The notes below the pieces were generated by a model. The model saw only the letters and a program-made list of their open reading frames with translations. It did not search any database and was not told the origin of the DNA. The position numbers and the translations under genes were made by a program. A stretch of DNA of 64,000 bases. Source: CALOAD01 sp942491415. Lineage in GTDB: Bacteria > Cyanobacteriota > Vampirovibrionia > Gastranaerophilales > CALOAD01. Within the stretch, counting starts at the first letter, position 1. Each line of letters starts with the position of its first letter. Where the stretch lies: assembly GCA_942491415.1 (NCBI GenBank), contig CALOAD010000020.1, positions 186,001 through 250,000 on the forward strand. The letters are read 5' to 3'. Below, piece after piece: positions 52,297 to 61,862 of the stretch.

Positions 52297-53025
52297 ATGA
52301 AAGAAGATCTTAAATATAAGCGAGTATTGTTAAAAATAAGTGGTGAAGCACTTATGGGAGATCAAGGTTATGGCATTGACCCTAAGGTTGTTAATGCTGT
52401 TGCCGAAGAAATCAAAGCAGCACAGGATTTAGGTGTTGAAATAGCCGTAGTTGTCGGTGGTGGCAATATATTCAGAGGTGTTCAAAACAGTACAAAACTA
52501 GGCATGGATCAAGCATCGGCAGACTATGTAGGAATGCTTGCAACTGTAATGAATGCAGCCGTTTTGCAAGGTATGTTAAGGAAGCTGAATGTATCATGTA
52601 GGGTTCAAACAGCTATTACAATGAACGAAATAGCTGAGCCGTATTTAAGATTTAGAGCGATAAGACATTTAGAAAAAAATAGAGTTGTTATTTTTGCAGC
52701 CGGAACGGGTAATCCGTTTTTTACTACGGATACGGCAGCTGCGCTTAGAGCCTCTGAAATAGATGCCGAAGTAATGTTGATGGCAAAGAATAGAGTAGAT
52801 GGTGTTTATGATAAAGACCCGAGAAAATTCTCTGATGCTAAAAAATATGATCAACTTACATATGATGATGTGATTATGCAAGATTTAAAAGTGATGGACG
52901 CTTCAGCGGTTTCGCTTTGTAAAAATAATAATATTCCGATTTTGGTTTTTGATTTTGCCGAAAAAGGAAGTATCCAAAAAATTATCAAAGGTGAAAAAAT
53001 AGGAACTTACGTAGGAGGAAACTAA
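52297..53025 (+). CDS. pyrH: UMP kinase
   Basis: 242 residues. LKISGEALMGDQGYGIDPKV, VVVGGGNIFRGV, TGNPFFTTDTAAALRASEID and RVDGVYDKDPRKF are diagnostic of bacterial UMP kinase. Makes UDP. First gene of pyrH-frr-cdsA. Confidence 0.97.
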   Translation: MKEDLKYKRVLLKISGEALMGDQGYGIDPKVVNAVAEEIKAAQDLGVEIAVVVGGGNIFRGVQNSTKLGMDQASADYVGMLATVMNAAVLQGMLRKLNVSCRVQTAITMNEIAEPYLRFRAIRHLEKNRVVIFAAGTGNPFFTTDTAAALRASEIDAEVMLMAKNRVDGVYDKDPRKFSDAKKYDQLTYDDVIMQDLKVMDASAVSLCKNNNIPILVFDFAEKGSIQKIIKGEKIGTYVGGN

Positions 53026-53029
53026 AATT

Positions 53030-53590
53030 ATGCCAACTGATGAGATTTTGCAGACCGGCGAAGAAAAAATGCAAAAAGCAATTGAAAGAACAAAAAAAGA
53101 ATTTGCCAATATCAGAACAGGTAGGGCGAATCCTATGATTTTAGATAAACTTAAAGCTGATTATTATGGAGCAGCGACACCTATTAGACAATTGGCAAGT
53201 GTTTCTGTTCAAGATGGTCAAACACTTGTTATAACACCGTTTGATAAAACCGTGTTGAGTGAAATTGAAAAATCTATACAAAAGTCAGATTTAGGACTTA
53301 CTCCGAATAATGATGGTGTAAATATTAGAATAACATTCCCTCAATTGACCGAAGATAGAAGAAAAGATCTTGTAAAACAAGTTAAAAAACAAGGCGAAGA
53401 CGGTAAGGTTGCGGTTAGAAACGTTAGAAGAGAAATGACTGACGGATTGAAAAAAGCTGAGAAAGAAGAAAATCTTCCCGAAGATGAAGTCAAAACTTTT
53501 CAGGACGTGATTCAAAAAGTCACCGATAAATATACAAAACAAATCGATGAACTTGTATCAGAGAAGGAAAAAGAGGTTTTAACAGTTTAA
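53030..53590 (+). CDS. frr: ribosome recycling factor
   Basis: 186 residues. EFANIRTGRANPMILDKLKA, YYGAATPIRQLASVSVQDGQ and PQLTEDRRKDLVKQVKKQGE are hallmarks. Releases ribosomes after termination. Four bases after pyrH. Confidence 0.97.
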   Translation: MPTDEILQTGEEKMQKAIERTKKEFANIRTGRANPMILDKLKADYYGAATPIRQLASVSVQDGQTLVITPFDKTVLSEIEKSIQKSDLGLTPNNDGVNIRITFPQLTEDRRKDLVKQVKKQGEDGKVAVRNVRREMTDGLKKAEKEENLPEDEVKTFQDVIQKVTDKYTKQIDELVSEKEKEVLTV

Positions 53591-53591
53591 A

Positions 53592-54395
53592 GTGAAATTC
53601 ATAAATTTCTTCAGACAATCAAGAGTTTTTGTTGCAATCATTTTTCTTTTGTTGATGTTTGCTTCAATATTAATAGGCGGAATGCCATTCGCATTGTTTA
53701 TGTCTCTTTTAATGTATTTAGGAACAAAAGAGCTTGTAAATATGATGAACGCAAAGGATTTTCGCCCGAGTGTTCCTGTAATTTTTTCTGTGCAAGTAGT
53801 ATTAGTAGTACTTGCATATTTAGGACTTACTGAATATTTTCCTGTAGCTATAACATTGGGAACTATAGCAACTTTTTTGACTATTTTGTCAAGAAAAGAA
53901 AAAGCAACTATCGCTGCTGTCGCAACTACCATAACAATTTTTATGTATGGAGGTTGGTTGCCGATACATTTATTATTGACCAGAAATCTTGAAACATCAG
54001 GTTTGGATTATATTATTTTAATATTCTTTATCGTAACTATATCTGATATAGCAGGCTTTTACATAGGGACAAGGTTCGGCAAAACACCATTGACCGTTGT
54101 TAGCCCTAAAAAAACATTGGAAGGTGCGATAGGCAGTACTGTAGGTGGTATTTTAGTCTCTGTATTGGTTGGTCACTTTATTGGCTTAACTATTGTACAG
54201 TCTTTAATTGCAGGTTTGCTTTTAGTTTTAGCAGCTCAATTTGGAGATCTTGCCGAGTCTATGTTAAAAAGAGATTCTGAGTTAAAGGATTCCGGTAATA
54301 TTCTTCCCGGACACGGTGGTATTTTAGATAGAGCCGATAGTTATATTTTTACCGGCGCTGTTGCCTATTATTACTTTACTTTTTTCGTAGGGTAG
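53592..54395 (+). CDS. cdsA: phosphatidate cytidylyltransferase
   Basis: 267 residues, GTG start one base after frr. About seven membrane segments. The CdsA signature SPKKTLEGAIGSTVGGIL, with AAQFGDLAESMLKRDSELKD and LPGHGGILDRADS, is intact. Makes CDP-diacylglycerol. The pyrH-frr-cdsA order is common. Confidence 0.96.
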   Translation: MKFINFFRQSRVFVAIIFLLLMFASILIGGMPFALFMSLLMYLGTKELVNMMNAKDFRPSVPVIFSVQVVLVVLAYLGLTEYFPVAITLGTIATFLTILSRKEKATIAAVATTITIFMYGGWLPIHLLLTRNLETSGLDYIILIFFIVTISDIAGFYIGTRFGKTPLTVVSPKKTLEGAIGSTVGGILVSVLVGHFIGLTIVQSLIAGLLLVLAAQFGDLAESMLKRDSELKDSGNILPGHGGILDRADSYIFTGAVAYYYFTFFVG

Positions 54396-54421
54396 AAATA
54401 CAGAACTTTTAAAGTTTAAAG

Positions 54422-55153
54422 ATGATTGAAAAAAAAAGAAAAACTGAACTGGACCGTTTTTTAAACGCCCTTGATATGCCTTGTGATAACTATGATCAAC
54501 TTGATTTGGCTCTCACTCATAGTTCTTATACCTTTGAAAATAAGCTTTCATCTTTGGAAAATAATGAAAGACTTGAGTTTTTTGGTGATGCTGTATTAAA
54601 ACTCATAGCAAGTGAACTTTTGTTGGATAGGTTTCCTGAATATCCAGAAGGGGAACTTACAAAGATAAGATCGATTATTGTAAGTGATAATGTTTTAAGT
54701 AAAATAGCCCTGGGTATTAAACTGGGAAAATACTTAAAAGTCGGTTATCACGAAGAAAAAATGGGAGGAAAAAAAAGACCTTCTAATTTAGCTTGTGCTT
54801 TTGAAGCTTTGCTGGGTGCTTTTTATCTTGATGGAAAAGAGCATGAATTAAGAATTTTAATGATGAATTTATTTGATGAAGAGATTACATTAATTGATGA
54901 AAGTGAGCTTAAATATAATCCCAAGGCTATTTTGCAAGAATATGCGCAGAGTAATGCTTTTGAATTGCCTGAATATAAGCTTGTTAGTCAGCAAGGACCT
55001 GCGCATGATAAGACATTTGTTTTTGATGTGTTAGTTAATTCTGAATCGGTAGGAAAAGGGGAAGGTAAGTCAAAAAAAGAAGCACAGCAAAATGCCGCAA
55101 AAGAGGCTGTTGAAACTTTAGGTATTTTGAAAAAGGAAGGTATAAATGAATAA
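54422..55153 (+). CDS. rnc: ribonuclease III
   Basis: 243 residues. Catalytic signature NERLEFFGDAVLKLIASELL, LACAFEALLGAFYLDG, and a C-terminal double-stranded-RNA-binding domain (PKAILQEYAQSNAFELPEYK ... GKSKKEAQQNAAKEAVETL). Processes rRNA and structured mRNA. Overlaps rpe by 8 bases. Confidence 0.97.
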   Translation: MIEKKRKTELDRFLNALDMPCDNYDQLDLALTHSSYTFENKLSSLENNERLEFFGDAVLKLIASELLLDRFPEYPEGELTKIRSIIVSDNVLSKIALGIKLGKYLKVGYHEEKMGGKKRPSNLACAFEALLGAFYLDGKEHELRILMMNLFDEEITLIDESELKYNPKAILQEYAQSNAFELPEYKLVSQQGPAHDKTFVFDVLVNSESVGKGEGKSKKEAQQNAAKEAVETLGILKKEGINE

Positions 55154-55799
55154 AATAATTGTCGCTCCTTCGATATTATCTGCAGATTTTGCAAATCTTG
55201 AAAGAGATATTAAATTAATTGAAAAAGCAGGTGCCGATTGGGTTCATGTAGATGTTATGGATGGTCATTTTGTGCCGAATATTACAATAGGAGCTCCGGT
55301 AGTTTCGAGTTTAAGAAAAGTGACAGATTTGGTTTTAGACGTTCATTTGATGATAGAAAATCCTGAAAAATATATTGATGATTTTGCTAAAGCAGGTTCT
55401 GATTTTATTACAGTTCATTATGAAGCCTGTAAAGATAATTGTGAGGCTGTTATTGGGCAAATAAAAGCTCATAATATAAAAGCGGGGTTGTCGATAAAGC
55501 CTAAAACTTCTGTGGAAGAAATTGAAAAATTTATTGAGAAAATAGACCTTGCTCTTGTGATGACTGTAGAACCAGGATTTGGCGGGCAAAGTTTTATGTA
55601 CGATTGTGTTGATAAAGTTAAAAAAATACAATCATATGCTCGGAAAGTTAATAATGATAGGCTATATATAGAGGTAGACGGTGGAATAAATGATGAAACC
55701 GCAAAGATCGTAAAAGATGCGGGGGCAAATGCTCTTGTTGCAGGATCCTATGTCTACAAATCAACAAATGTAAAGAATGCTATCGACAAATTAAGATAA
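55146..55799 (+). CDS. rpe: ribulose-phosphate 3-epimerase
   Basis: 217 residues. APSILSADFANLERDIKLIE, WVHVDVMDGHFVPNITIGAP, TVEPGFGGQSF and VDGGINDETA define the TIM-barrel enzyme. Interconverts ribulose and xylulose 5-phosphate. Start overlaps rnc. Confidence 0.97.
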   Translation: MNKIIVAPSILSADFANLERDIKLIEKAGADWVHVDVMDGHFVPNITIGAPVVSSLRKVTDLVLDVHLMIENPEKYIDDFAKAGSDFITVHYEACKDNCEAVIGQIKAHNIKAGLSIKPKTSVEEIEKFIEKIDLALVMTVEPGFGGQSFMYDCVDKVKKIQSYARKVNNDRLYIEVDGGINDETAKIVKDAGANALVAGSYVYKSTNVKNAIDKLR

Positions 55800-55904
55800 A
55801 AAGTAATTTTTTTATTACAATGAAATAAAATCCTACTCATATAGGAATGCAAAAAAAGAAAAATGTAAGATAATGATTTTTATCAAGTCATGTGGAGAAA
55901 AAAA

Positions 55905-56744
55905 TTGCTATTTGATCAGCAAAATGAAATAAAAGAAGAATCTTTTGATTTTGGTGAAATTGAAGTTTCTGACCAAAAGAGAAACGCCAGAAAAATTGTG
56001 AATAATATTTCTGCCGAAAATGTTTTTGCAAATTCTGATGTTGAAATTTCAAGCCAGGATTTAGATATTTTGTTCGATAATATAAAAGCTTCTGAAAAGC
56101 AGATATCTAGACGTCTTAATGATTATGACAGTACTATAATGGAACAAAAAGCTCATTCCTCGGTAAAAGATGAGTCAATGAACGTAGAGTTTAAGCTGCA
56201 AGAAACAGAAGGTGAGCTGGTGAAGGTTGAAAAGCAAATAAAATTGCTTAAAATGCTTGACCTTGAATATGATAGGACAAGACTTGAACAACTGGAACAA
56301 AAGAAACTTCTACTCGATAAAAGATACGAGGAGTTAAAAAAAAAATATAAGAGTTTAGGCATAATGAATAATATTGCTGATGTTTTATCTGATATTTTTA
56401 ATAAACCTTCGTCTAAAAAACAGAGTCAAACTGCCAAAGAGAGCATAGAAGATGTGCTTAGTTTTGTGGTACCTACAATAAAGAAAAAACAAGAATTAAA
56501 AAATAAAATACAAACTCTTACAATGTTGGAAGAAAAATTAATAGAGCTTTCAGATTTAAAGAAAATCCCTTATGGTGAATCACAGCAGAGTTTAAAGGAT
56601 TTTACCGCATTGTTGAATAAGGCGAATAAAATTACAAATAAATCGCAAGAAGCTCGGAATTTTAATAAATCTTCTGAAAGTAGTATTTCTTTCGGTTTAA
56701 AAGAAACTGTAAAAGATTTGCAAGATTTTTATAGAATAGTTTAG
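55905..56744 (+). CDS. unknown coiled-coil protein
   Basis: About 279 residues from the TTG at 55905, chosen because GTGGAG stands 7 bases upstream; the ATG at 55890 has no such site but would add only MWRKK. Acidic and Ser-rich N-terminus, then coiled coil from about 90 to 150 (EGELVKVEKQIKLLKMLDLE; LEQLEQKKLLLDKRYEELKK) and a second helical part. No signal peptide or known domain. Function unknown. Confidence 0.65.
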   Translation: MLFDQQNEIKEESFDFGEIEVSDQKRNARKIVNNISAENVFANSDVEISSQDLDILFDNIKASEKQISRRLNDYDSTIMEQKAHSSVKDESMNVEFKLQETEGELVKVEKQIKLLKMLDLEYDRTRLEQLEQKKLLLDKRYEELKKKYKSLGIMNNIADVLSDIFNKPSSKKQSQTAKESIEDVLSFVVPTIKKKQELKNKIQTLTMLEEKLIELSDLKKIPYGESQQSLKDFTALLNKANKITNKSQEARNFNKSSESSISFGLKETVKDLQDFYRIV

Positions 56745-56849
56745 AGTCATTTAAAAACTTACTTAACGTTTTTAAGGCTTTATTTTTGCTGTTTAAAAAG
56801 TTGGTTTTTGTTAAAATAAGGAAAAGACAAAAACAAGCTGGAGAATATA

Positions 56850-58199
56850 ATGGATAATTATAAAGAGTTAGCAGAAAAAGATAAAAAATATGTTTGGCAT
56901 CCTTTTACGCAAATGAAGGATTATGATAAGGAAGAACCTATTATTATTGATAGGGGTAAAGGTATCTACATATGGGATTTGAAAGGTAACAAATATATTG
57001 ATGCGGTTTCATCCTGGTGGGTAAACACTTTGGGGCATTGTCATCCCCGTATTAATAAAGCTTTAAAAGAGCAGCTTGAAAAAATTGAGCATGTAATCTT
57101 TGCAGGCTTTACTCATAAACCTGCAATAGAACTTTCAGAAGGGCTTGTTGAATTGACTCCTGAGGCACTTACAAAAGTGTTCTTTTCCGACAATGGTTCA
57201 ACGGCTGTTGAAGTTGGACTTAAAATGGCTTATCAATATTGGGCGCAGAAAGGTTTTAAAGAAAAAAATAAGTTTATTGCTCTTGAAAATTCTTATCACG
57301 GAGATACTTTAGGGGCTGTTTCTGTTAGCGGTGTAGAACTTTTTCATGAAATTTATAGACCTTTGTTATTTGATATTTATCAGGCTGATTCGCCTTATTG
57401 TTATCGTTGTCCTAAAGATAAATGCCCTAAAAGCTGTAATATAGAATGTTTAGAGTCGATAGAGTCTATTTTGAAAGAAAATGCCGATAAAATAGCCGGT
57501 GTTATTGTTGAGCCTTTAGTTCAAGGTGCAGGCGGAATGAGAATGTATCCGCCCAAATATCTTACAAAATTGAGAGCTATTTGTGATGAATATAATGTCC
57601 TTATGATTGATGATGAAGTTGCAATGGGCTTTGGACGTACAGGTAAAATGTTTGCGTTTGAACATGCCGGTATAACCCCTGATATCATATGTTTAGCTAA
57701 AGGAATTACAGCAGGTTATTTGCCTTTAGCGGTTACAATGACGACAGATGAAGTTTACAGTGCTTTTTATGATGATTACGAAAAGTGTAAGACTTTTTAT
57801 CATGGTCATAGCTTTACGGGGAATCCGCTAGCAGCAAGTATTGCGGTTGAAAATTTGAAAATATATAAAGAAGAGAAAATAATCGAGTCTATTCAACCTA
57901 AAATTAAGAAATTTGCAGAATGTCTGAAAAAATTTGAAGGTTTAAAACACGTTGGTGATATCAGGCAGACCGGCATGGTTTGTGCGGTTGAGATAGTGAA
58001 AGATACAGAAACGAAAGAACCTTTTGATTTTGAAACTCGAATGGGTACTAAAATATACAAAGAAGCTCTTAAAAGAGGGGCGATATTGCGCCCTATAGGT
58101 AATGCACTTTATTTTATGCCTCCTTATGTAATTACAGAGGAGGAGATCGAAAAATTAACAGATATAGCAGTAGAGTCTATTAAAGCGGCAACTGAATAA
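56850..58199 (+). CDS. bioA: adenosylmethionine-8-amino-7-oxononanoate aminotransferase
   Basis: 449 residues. WHPFTQMKDYDKEEPIIIDR at the start is BioA-specific; SDNGSTAVEVGLKMAYQYW, YHGDTLGAVSVSG, DDEVAMGFGRTGKMFA and PLP lysine in CLAKGITAGYLPLA (about 284). Makes 7,8-diaminopelargonic acid in biotin synthesis. An insert with five cysteines (CYRCPKDKCPKSC, from 184) is seen, as in some BioA clades, and may bind metal. No other bio genes adjacent. Confidence 0.93.
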   Translation: MDNYKELAEKDKKYVWHPFTQMKDYDKEEPIIIDRGKGIYIWDLKGNKYIDAVSSWWVNTLGHCHPRINKALKEQLEKIEHVIFAGFTHKPAIELSEGLVELTPEALTKVFFSDNGSTAVEVGLKMAYQYWAQKGFKEKNKFIALENSYHGDTLGAVSVSGVELFHEIYRPLLFDIYQADSPYCYRCPKDKCPKSCNIECLESIESILKENADKIAGVIVEPLVQGAGGMRMYPPKYLTKLRAICDEYNVLMIDDEVAMGFGRTGKMFAFEHAGITPDIICLAKGITAGYLPLAVTMTTDEVYSAFYDDYEKCKTFYHGHSFTGNPLAASIAVENLKIYKEEKIIESIQPKIKKFAECLKKFEGLKHVGDIRQTGMVCAVEIVKDTETKEPFDFETRMGTKIYKEALKRGAILRPIGNALYFMPPYVITEEEIEKLTDIAVESIKAATE

Positions 58200-58244
58200 G
58201 TGTTTTGTCATTAAAATTTGGTTTTCATATATAAAATCGTAAAA

Positions 58245-58375
58245 GGTTACTCATCGAGCACCCAGCCTTGTATGGCTTATTCTTCGCCTACAAGTAGGTG
58301 ATAGTGCAGAATGACATTAAGGCTACACCTGTCATGCTGATATTCATCAGCATCTAGTCGGCAAAGTATTAAAAT
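58245..58375. repeat. dispersed palindromic repeat (copy 3)
   Basis: It contains GTGCAGAATGACATTAAG and the hairpin ATGCTGA-tattca-TCAGCAT. Related in style and short motifs (GTCAT, GAATGAC) to 8874-8940 and 10250-10398. Lies between the converging bioA and tadC genes. Confidence 0.4.
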
Positions 58376-58391
58376 AATAATCTGCGTTTTC

Positions 58392-59306
58392 TTATTTCAT
58401 ACTGCCCATAAGACTTATTGCAGCAGGGGCAAGGATAACAACGAACATAGCAGGCAAAATAAAGAATACAAGAGGTACAATCATTTTTACGCTGGCTTTT
58501 TGAGCTAATTCTTCAACTCTTTGTTTTCTTCGGGTTCTAACTGTATCGCAATAAACCCTTAAAGATTGAGCTATGCTGGTTCCTAGTCTGTCTGTTTGAA
58601 TTAAAAGAGCAACAAAAGATCTTAATTCGGAAACGTTATTTCTATCTGCTAGATTTCGAAAAGCTTCTTGACGTGGGATTCCTGCTAAAACATCGTTGCT
58701 TACACGACCTATTTCGGTTGCTAATACAGCTGACTTTCTTGAATATTCTTTCGCTACACGAGAAAGAGCGGCATCAAGTCCTAATCCGGCTTCTACACAG
58801 ACAGTTAATAGGTCAAGAGCGTCAGGAAGGTTGTATGATATATCTTCAACCCGTTTTTTTGCCTTTGATTTTAGAGACAAGATAGGAGCTAAATAAGCAA
58901 GTGCAGTAAGTGAAACTGCTATTAAGACAGCGTTTAAGTTGAATTTGAAAGCTATTAATAAGAATAAAGAGACGACAAGTGCTATTGAAGTATAATAAAG
59001 CCTTAGTGCTACAAATTTGAGTATATCATCTTCATTAGAGGCTTGTCCTGCCTCCATTAGAAGTTGTTTGATTGTTTTTTTGTCTTTTTTTTCTTTTACT
59101 AAGGATGTTAACAAGGGTTTTAAAAAAATAAGAATGAAATTTTTAAAGTCTTCTATTTTATTTGTATTTTCTTTACTTTCACCTTCTTCTGCCATTTTAT
59201 CCAGTCTTTCTTTTAAAAGGCTGGTTGGTTCATTATCAATAGCAAAATAAGTTGCCATTGTAACGAAGATTAGTATGAAAATAAATATTAAAATTTCGAT
59301 AGTCAA
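58392..59306 (-). CDS. tadC: TadC-like pilus assembly platform protein
   Basis: 304 residues with an N-terminal membrane segment and three or four more. The T2SF domain shows ALDLLTVCVEAGLGLDAALS and LIQTDRLGTSIAQSLRVYCD, ending in LVFFILPAMFVVILAPA. With TadB it forms the inner-membrane platform of the Tad (Flp) pilus. Follows tadB by 15 bases. Confidence 0.9.
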   Translation of the reverse strand: MTIEILIFIFILIFVTMATYFAIDNEPTSLLKERLDKMAEEGESKENTNKIEDFKNFILIFLKPLLTSLVKEKKDKKTIKQLLMEAGQASNEDDILKFVALRLYYTSIALVVSLFLLIAFKFNLNAVLIAVSLTALAYLAPILSLKSKAKKRVEDISYNLPDALDLLTVCVEAGLGLDAALSRVAKEYSRKSAVLATEIGRVSNDVLAGIPRQEAFRNLADRNNVSELRSFVALLIQTDRLGTSIAQSLRVYCDTVRTRRKQRVEELAQKASVKMIVPLVFFILPAMFVVILAPAAISLMGSMK

Positions 59307-59321
59307 TTTTTAAAACCTTAT

Positions 59322-60302
59322 TTAAATTTTTATGTCCGTAATTTTCATTATGATAAAAAAACCAACAATGGTAGAGACTATAGCACCTACAAGAGAAAGC
59401 TTACCGTAAGGGTGGTTAAAGAGTGGTTCCATATATTTGGGGTTTAAGAGCCATAGCACTCCGGCAATTGCAATTGGGGCGATAGATAGGATAACTCCTG
59501 ACATTTTAGATTGTGCTGTTTGTGCGTTTAGCATACCCAAAAGCTTAAAACGCTCTCTGATTGTATCACCAAGTCCATCAAGTACTTCCGCTAGGTTTCC
59601 ACCAATTTCTCTTTGTATGATAACAGCCGTTACAAAAAACCTTAAATCCATACTGCCGGGCATTATTGTCATCATATTATTTAGAGCATCTTTGGTGTCT
59701 CGACCCAGTGAAATATCATCAACAACGATTTTAAAAACTTTATTTATAGGGTTAGGCATTTCATTGACAACAATTTGAAAGGAAGCAGGCAGTGAATGCC
59801 CTGCTCTGAGAGAGCTTGATATCATTCCTAATGCATCGGGGAATTGCTGAGTAAAATCTTCTTGACGTTTATTTATCTTAGTTTTTACTGCTATTAAAGG
59901 GAGTAAGGCTACAATAATTCCTATTAGCAAGAATAGAAAGAAGTTATCTGGTTTTAAAATTCCTATAATTACAAAAGGAAGAGCTAATAAAATAGACATT
60001 AAAATGAACATATCAACCTTCACTTCAAGGTCTGCCATTTCAAGCCTTTTTTTAATTACATTTGTAATTTTTATTTTGTCTAAAATAGCGCCGAGTAGCT
60101 TGATTTTATATTCGGTGTCTTGAACAAGAAATTTAAGATCGGTTCCTGATTTTTCATTATCTTTAGCGAACGTTTTTTTCTTGATTTTTTCAAGACGTTT
60201 TTCAGTTGCGGGGTCATGGTGTTTTTCTACGTTAATCCAATTAACGCAGATAAAAAATATTATAATACCGAAAATAGCACTTATTGTTAGCCCCGTTGAC
60301 AT
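59322..60302 (-). CDS. tadB: TadB-like pilus assembly platform protein
   Basis: 326 residues. Membrane segments at the N-terminus, about 100-150 and the C-terminus. T2SF motif SSSLRAGHSLPASFQIVVNE and EIGGNLAEVLDGLGDTIRER are typical of TadB. Partner of TadC. Follows tadA by 13 bases. Confidence 0.9.
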   Translation of the reverse strand: MSTGLTISAIFGIIIFFICVNWINVEKHHDPATEKRLEKIKKKTFAKDNEKSGTDLKFLVQDTEYKIKLLGAILDKIKITNVIKKRLEMADLEVKVDMFILMSILLALPFVIIGILKPDNFFLFLLIGIIVALLPLIAVKTKINKRQEDFTQQFPDALGMISSSLRAGHSLPASFQIVVNEMPNPINKVFKIVVDDISLGRDTKDALNNMMTIMPGSMDLRFFVTAVIIQREIGGNLAEVLDGLGDTIRERFKLLGMLNAQTAQSKMSGVILSIAPIAIAGVLWLLNPKYMEPLFNHPYGKLSLVGAIVSTIVGFFIIMKITDIKI

Positions 60303-60315
60303 TTTTTATCCTTTA

Positions 60316-61848
60316 TTATTGGTTATTAAGTCTGTTAGCAAGAGCGTTATCTTCTCCAGTTGATGGAATCGCACTTTGTAAGGTGGGTTGAGTTTTTGTA
60401 GGCAGGATATTATTATTAGCTCTTTTTATTTTTGTATTGGGAGGATTTTTGCAAAGATAAATAGGGGTAGAGTCTTTATTGAAATTCTCTAATGCCAGAT
60501 TTATCCCTTTTGTTTTACATTTATCAGCAAATTGCGGGCGAATTCCTGTTGAAATGTGCTCACCGATTACTTTCCCGTTTTCATCAATACCTTGTTGCTC
60601 CCATTTGAAAATATCTTGCATGGAGATTATATTTCCTTCCATTCCGATTATTTCAGTAATATGGGTGACTCTTCTTGATCCATCGCTTAGTCTGCTTGCT
60701 TGTACGATCAAGTCTACAGCGGCACTTATTTGTTGTTTAATATTTTTTTCAGGTAGGTCAACTCCTGAGTATAACACCATGGTTTCCATTCTGCTTAGTG
60801 CATCACGAGGAGTATTGGCGTGAAGAGTTGTTAAAGATCCGTCATGACCTGTATTCATAGCTTGAAGCATATCTAAGGCTTCGGCTCCACGACATTCTCC
60901 TATTATAATTCTATCGGGGCGCATCCTTAAAGAGTTCATAACAAGGTCTTTTGCAGAAATAGAACCTTTTCCTTCTATATTGGGAGGTCTTGTTTCCAGT
61001 CTTACTATATGCTCTTGTTGAAGAGCAAGTTCGGCAGAATCTTCTATGGTTACTATTCTTTCATCATTTGGAATTTTGGAAGAAAGACTGTTTAGTAACG
61101 TTGTTTTACCTGCACCTGTACCTCCACTTATTACTATGTTTAGTCGAGATTTTACTGCCACTGAAAGGACTTCTGCCATTTGCTTTGTCATGGAACCCCA
61201 TTTTAAGAGGCTTTGCATTGTTCCGGCATCAGCTTTAAATCTTCTGATTGACATTGAAGGACCGTCTATCGCAAGAGGAGGGATTATGGCGTTTACTCTG
61301 GAACCATCAGGCAAACGAGCGTCTACCATTGGAGAGTTTTCGTCAATTCTTCTACCTACTTGAGAAACGATTCTTTCGATGATTGTCATTAGGTGGTCGT
61401 TGTTTCTAAAACTTACGTTAGTCAGTAGTAGTTTTCCGCCTTTTTCTATATAGACGTGATTATATCCATTTATCAATATATCAGATACGCTAGGGTCTGA
61501 TAATATAGGATCTAAAGGACCATAGCCTTTTGTTTCTTGAAGGATTTCTTGAATAATTTTATTTTTTTCCCCTTTGTTGAGAGGAATTGAGCTGAAGTTT
61601 GTGCTTAATTGAGCTTCTACGAACTGTTTAATTACTTGTTTTTGTTCATCATCAGTATAATTTGACCAACCCGTTGTTGAGTTGACTTTATCCACCAACA
61701 TAGAGTGGAGAGTTTCTTTAAGTTTTTGAAGTTCTTTGTTATTTTTTTCGTTAGAGGGCGTTGCTGAAATAAAGTCCAGTTGCGGTAGAGGTACGCTTGG
61801 ACTATCGAGTATTTTTTTACTTTGATTTAATCGATCCCTTAACGACAA
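60316..61848 (-). CDS. tadA: TadA/CpaF secretion ATPase
   Basis: 510 residues. GYGPLDPILSDPSVSDILIN, Walker A VISGGTGAGKTTLLNSLSS, ERIVTIEDSAEL, Walker B RPDRIIIGECRGAEALDMLQ and GHDGSLTTLHANTPRDALSR. Powers pilus extension and retraction. It has an unusual ~60-residue Asn/Thr/Pro-rich C-terminal extension after the ATPase core. Confidence 0.96.
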   Translation of the reverse strand: MSLRDRLNQSKKILDSPSVPLPQLDFISATPSNEKNNKELQKLKETLHSMLVDKVNSTTGWSNYTDDEQKQVIKQFVEAQLSTNFSSIPLNKGEKNKIIQEILQETKGYGPLDPILSDPSVSDILINGYNHVYIEKGGKLLLTNVSFRNNDHLMTIIERIVSQVGRRIDENSPMVDARLPDGSRVNAIIPPLAIDGPSMSIRRFKADAGTMQSLLKWGSMTKQMAEVLSVAVKSRLNIVISGGTGAGKTTLLNSLSSKIPNDERIVTIEDSAELALQQEHIVRLETRPPNIEGKGSISAKDLVMNSLRMRPDRIIIGECRGAEALDMLQAMNTGHDGSLTTLHANTPRDALSRMETMVLYSGVDLPEKNIKQQISAAVDLIVQASRLSDGSRRVTHITEIIGMEGNIISMQDIFKWEQQGIDENGKVIGEHISTGIRPQFADKCKTKGINLALENFNKDSTPIYLCKNPPNTKIKRANNNILPTKTQPTLQSAIPSTGEDNALANRLNNQ

Positions 61849-61862
61849 TATATTTCACCTTT

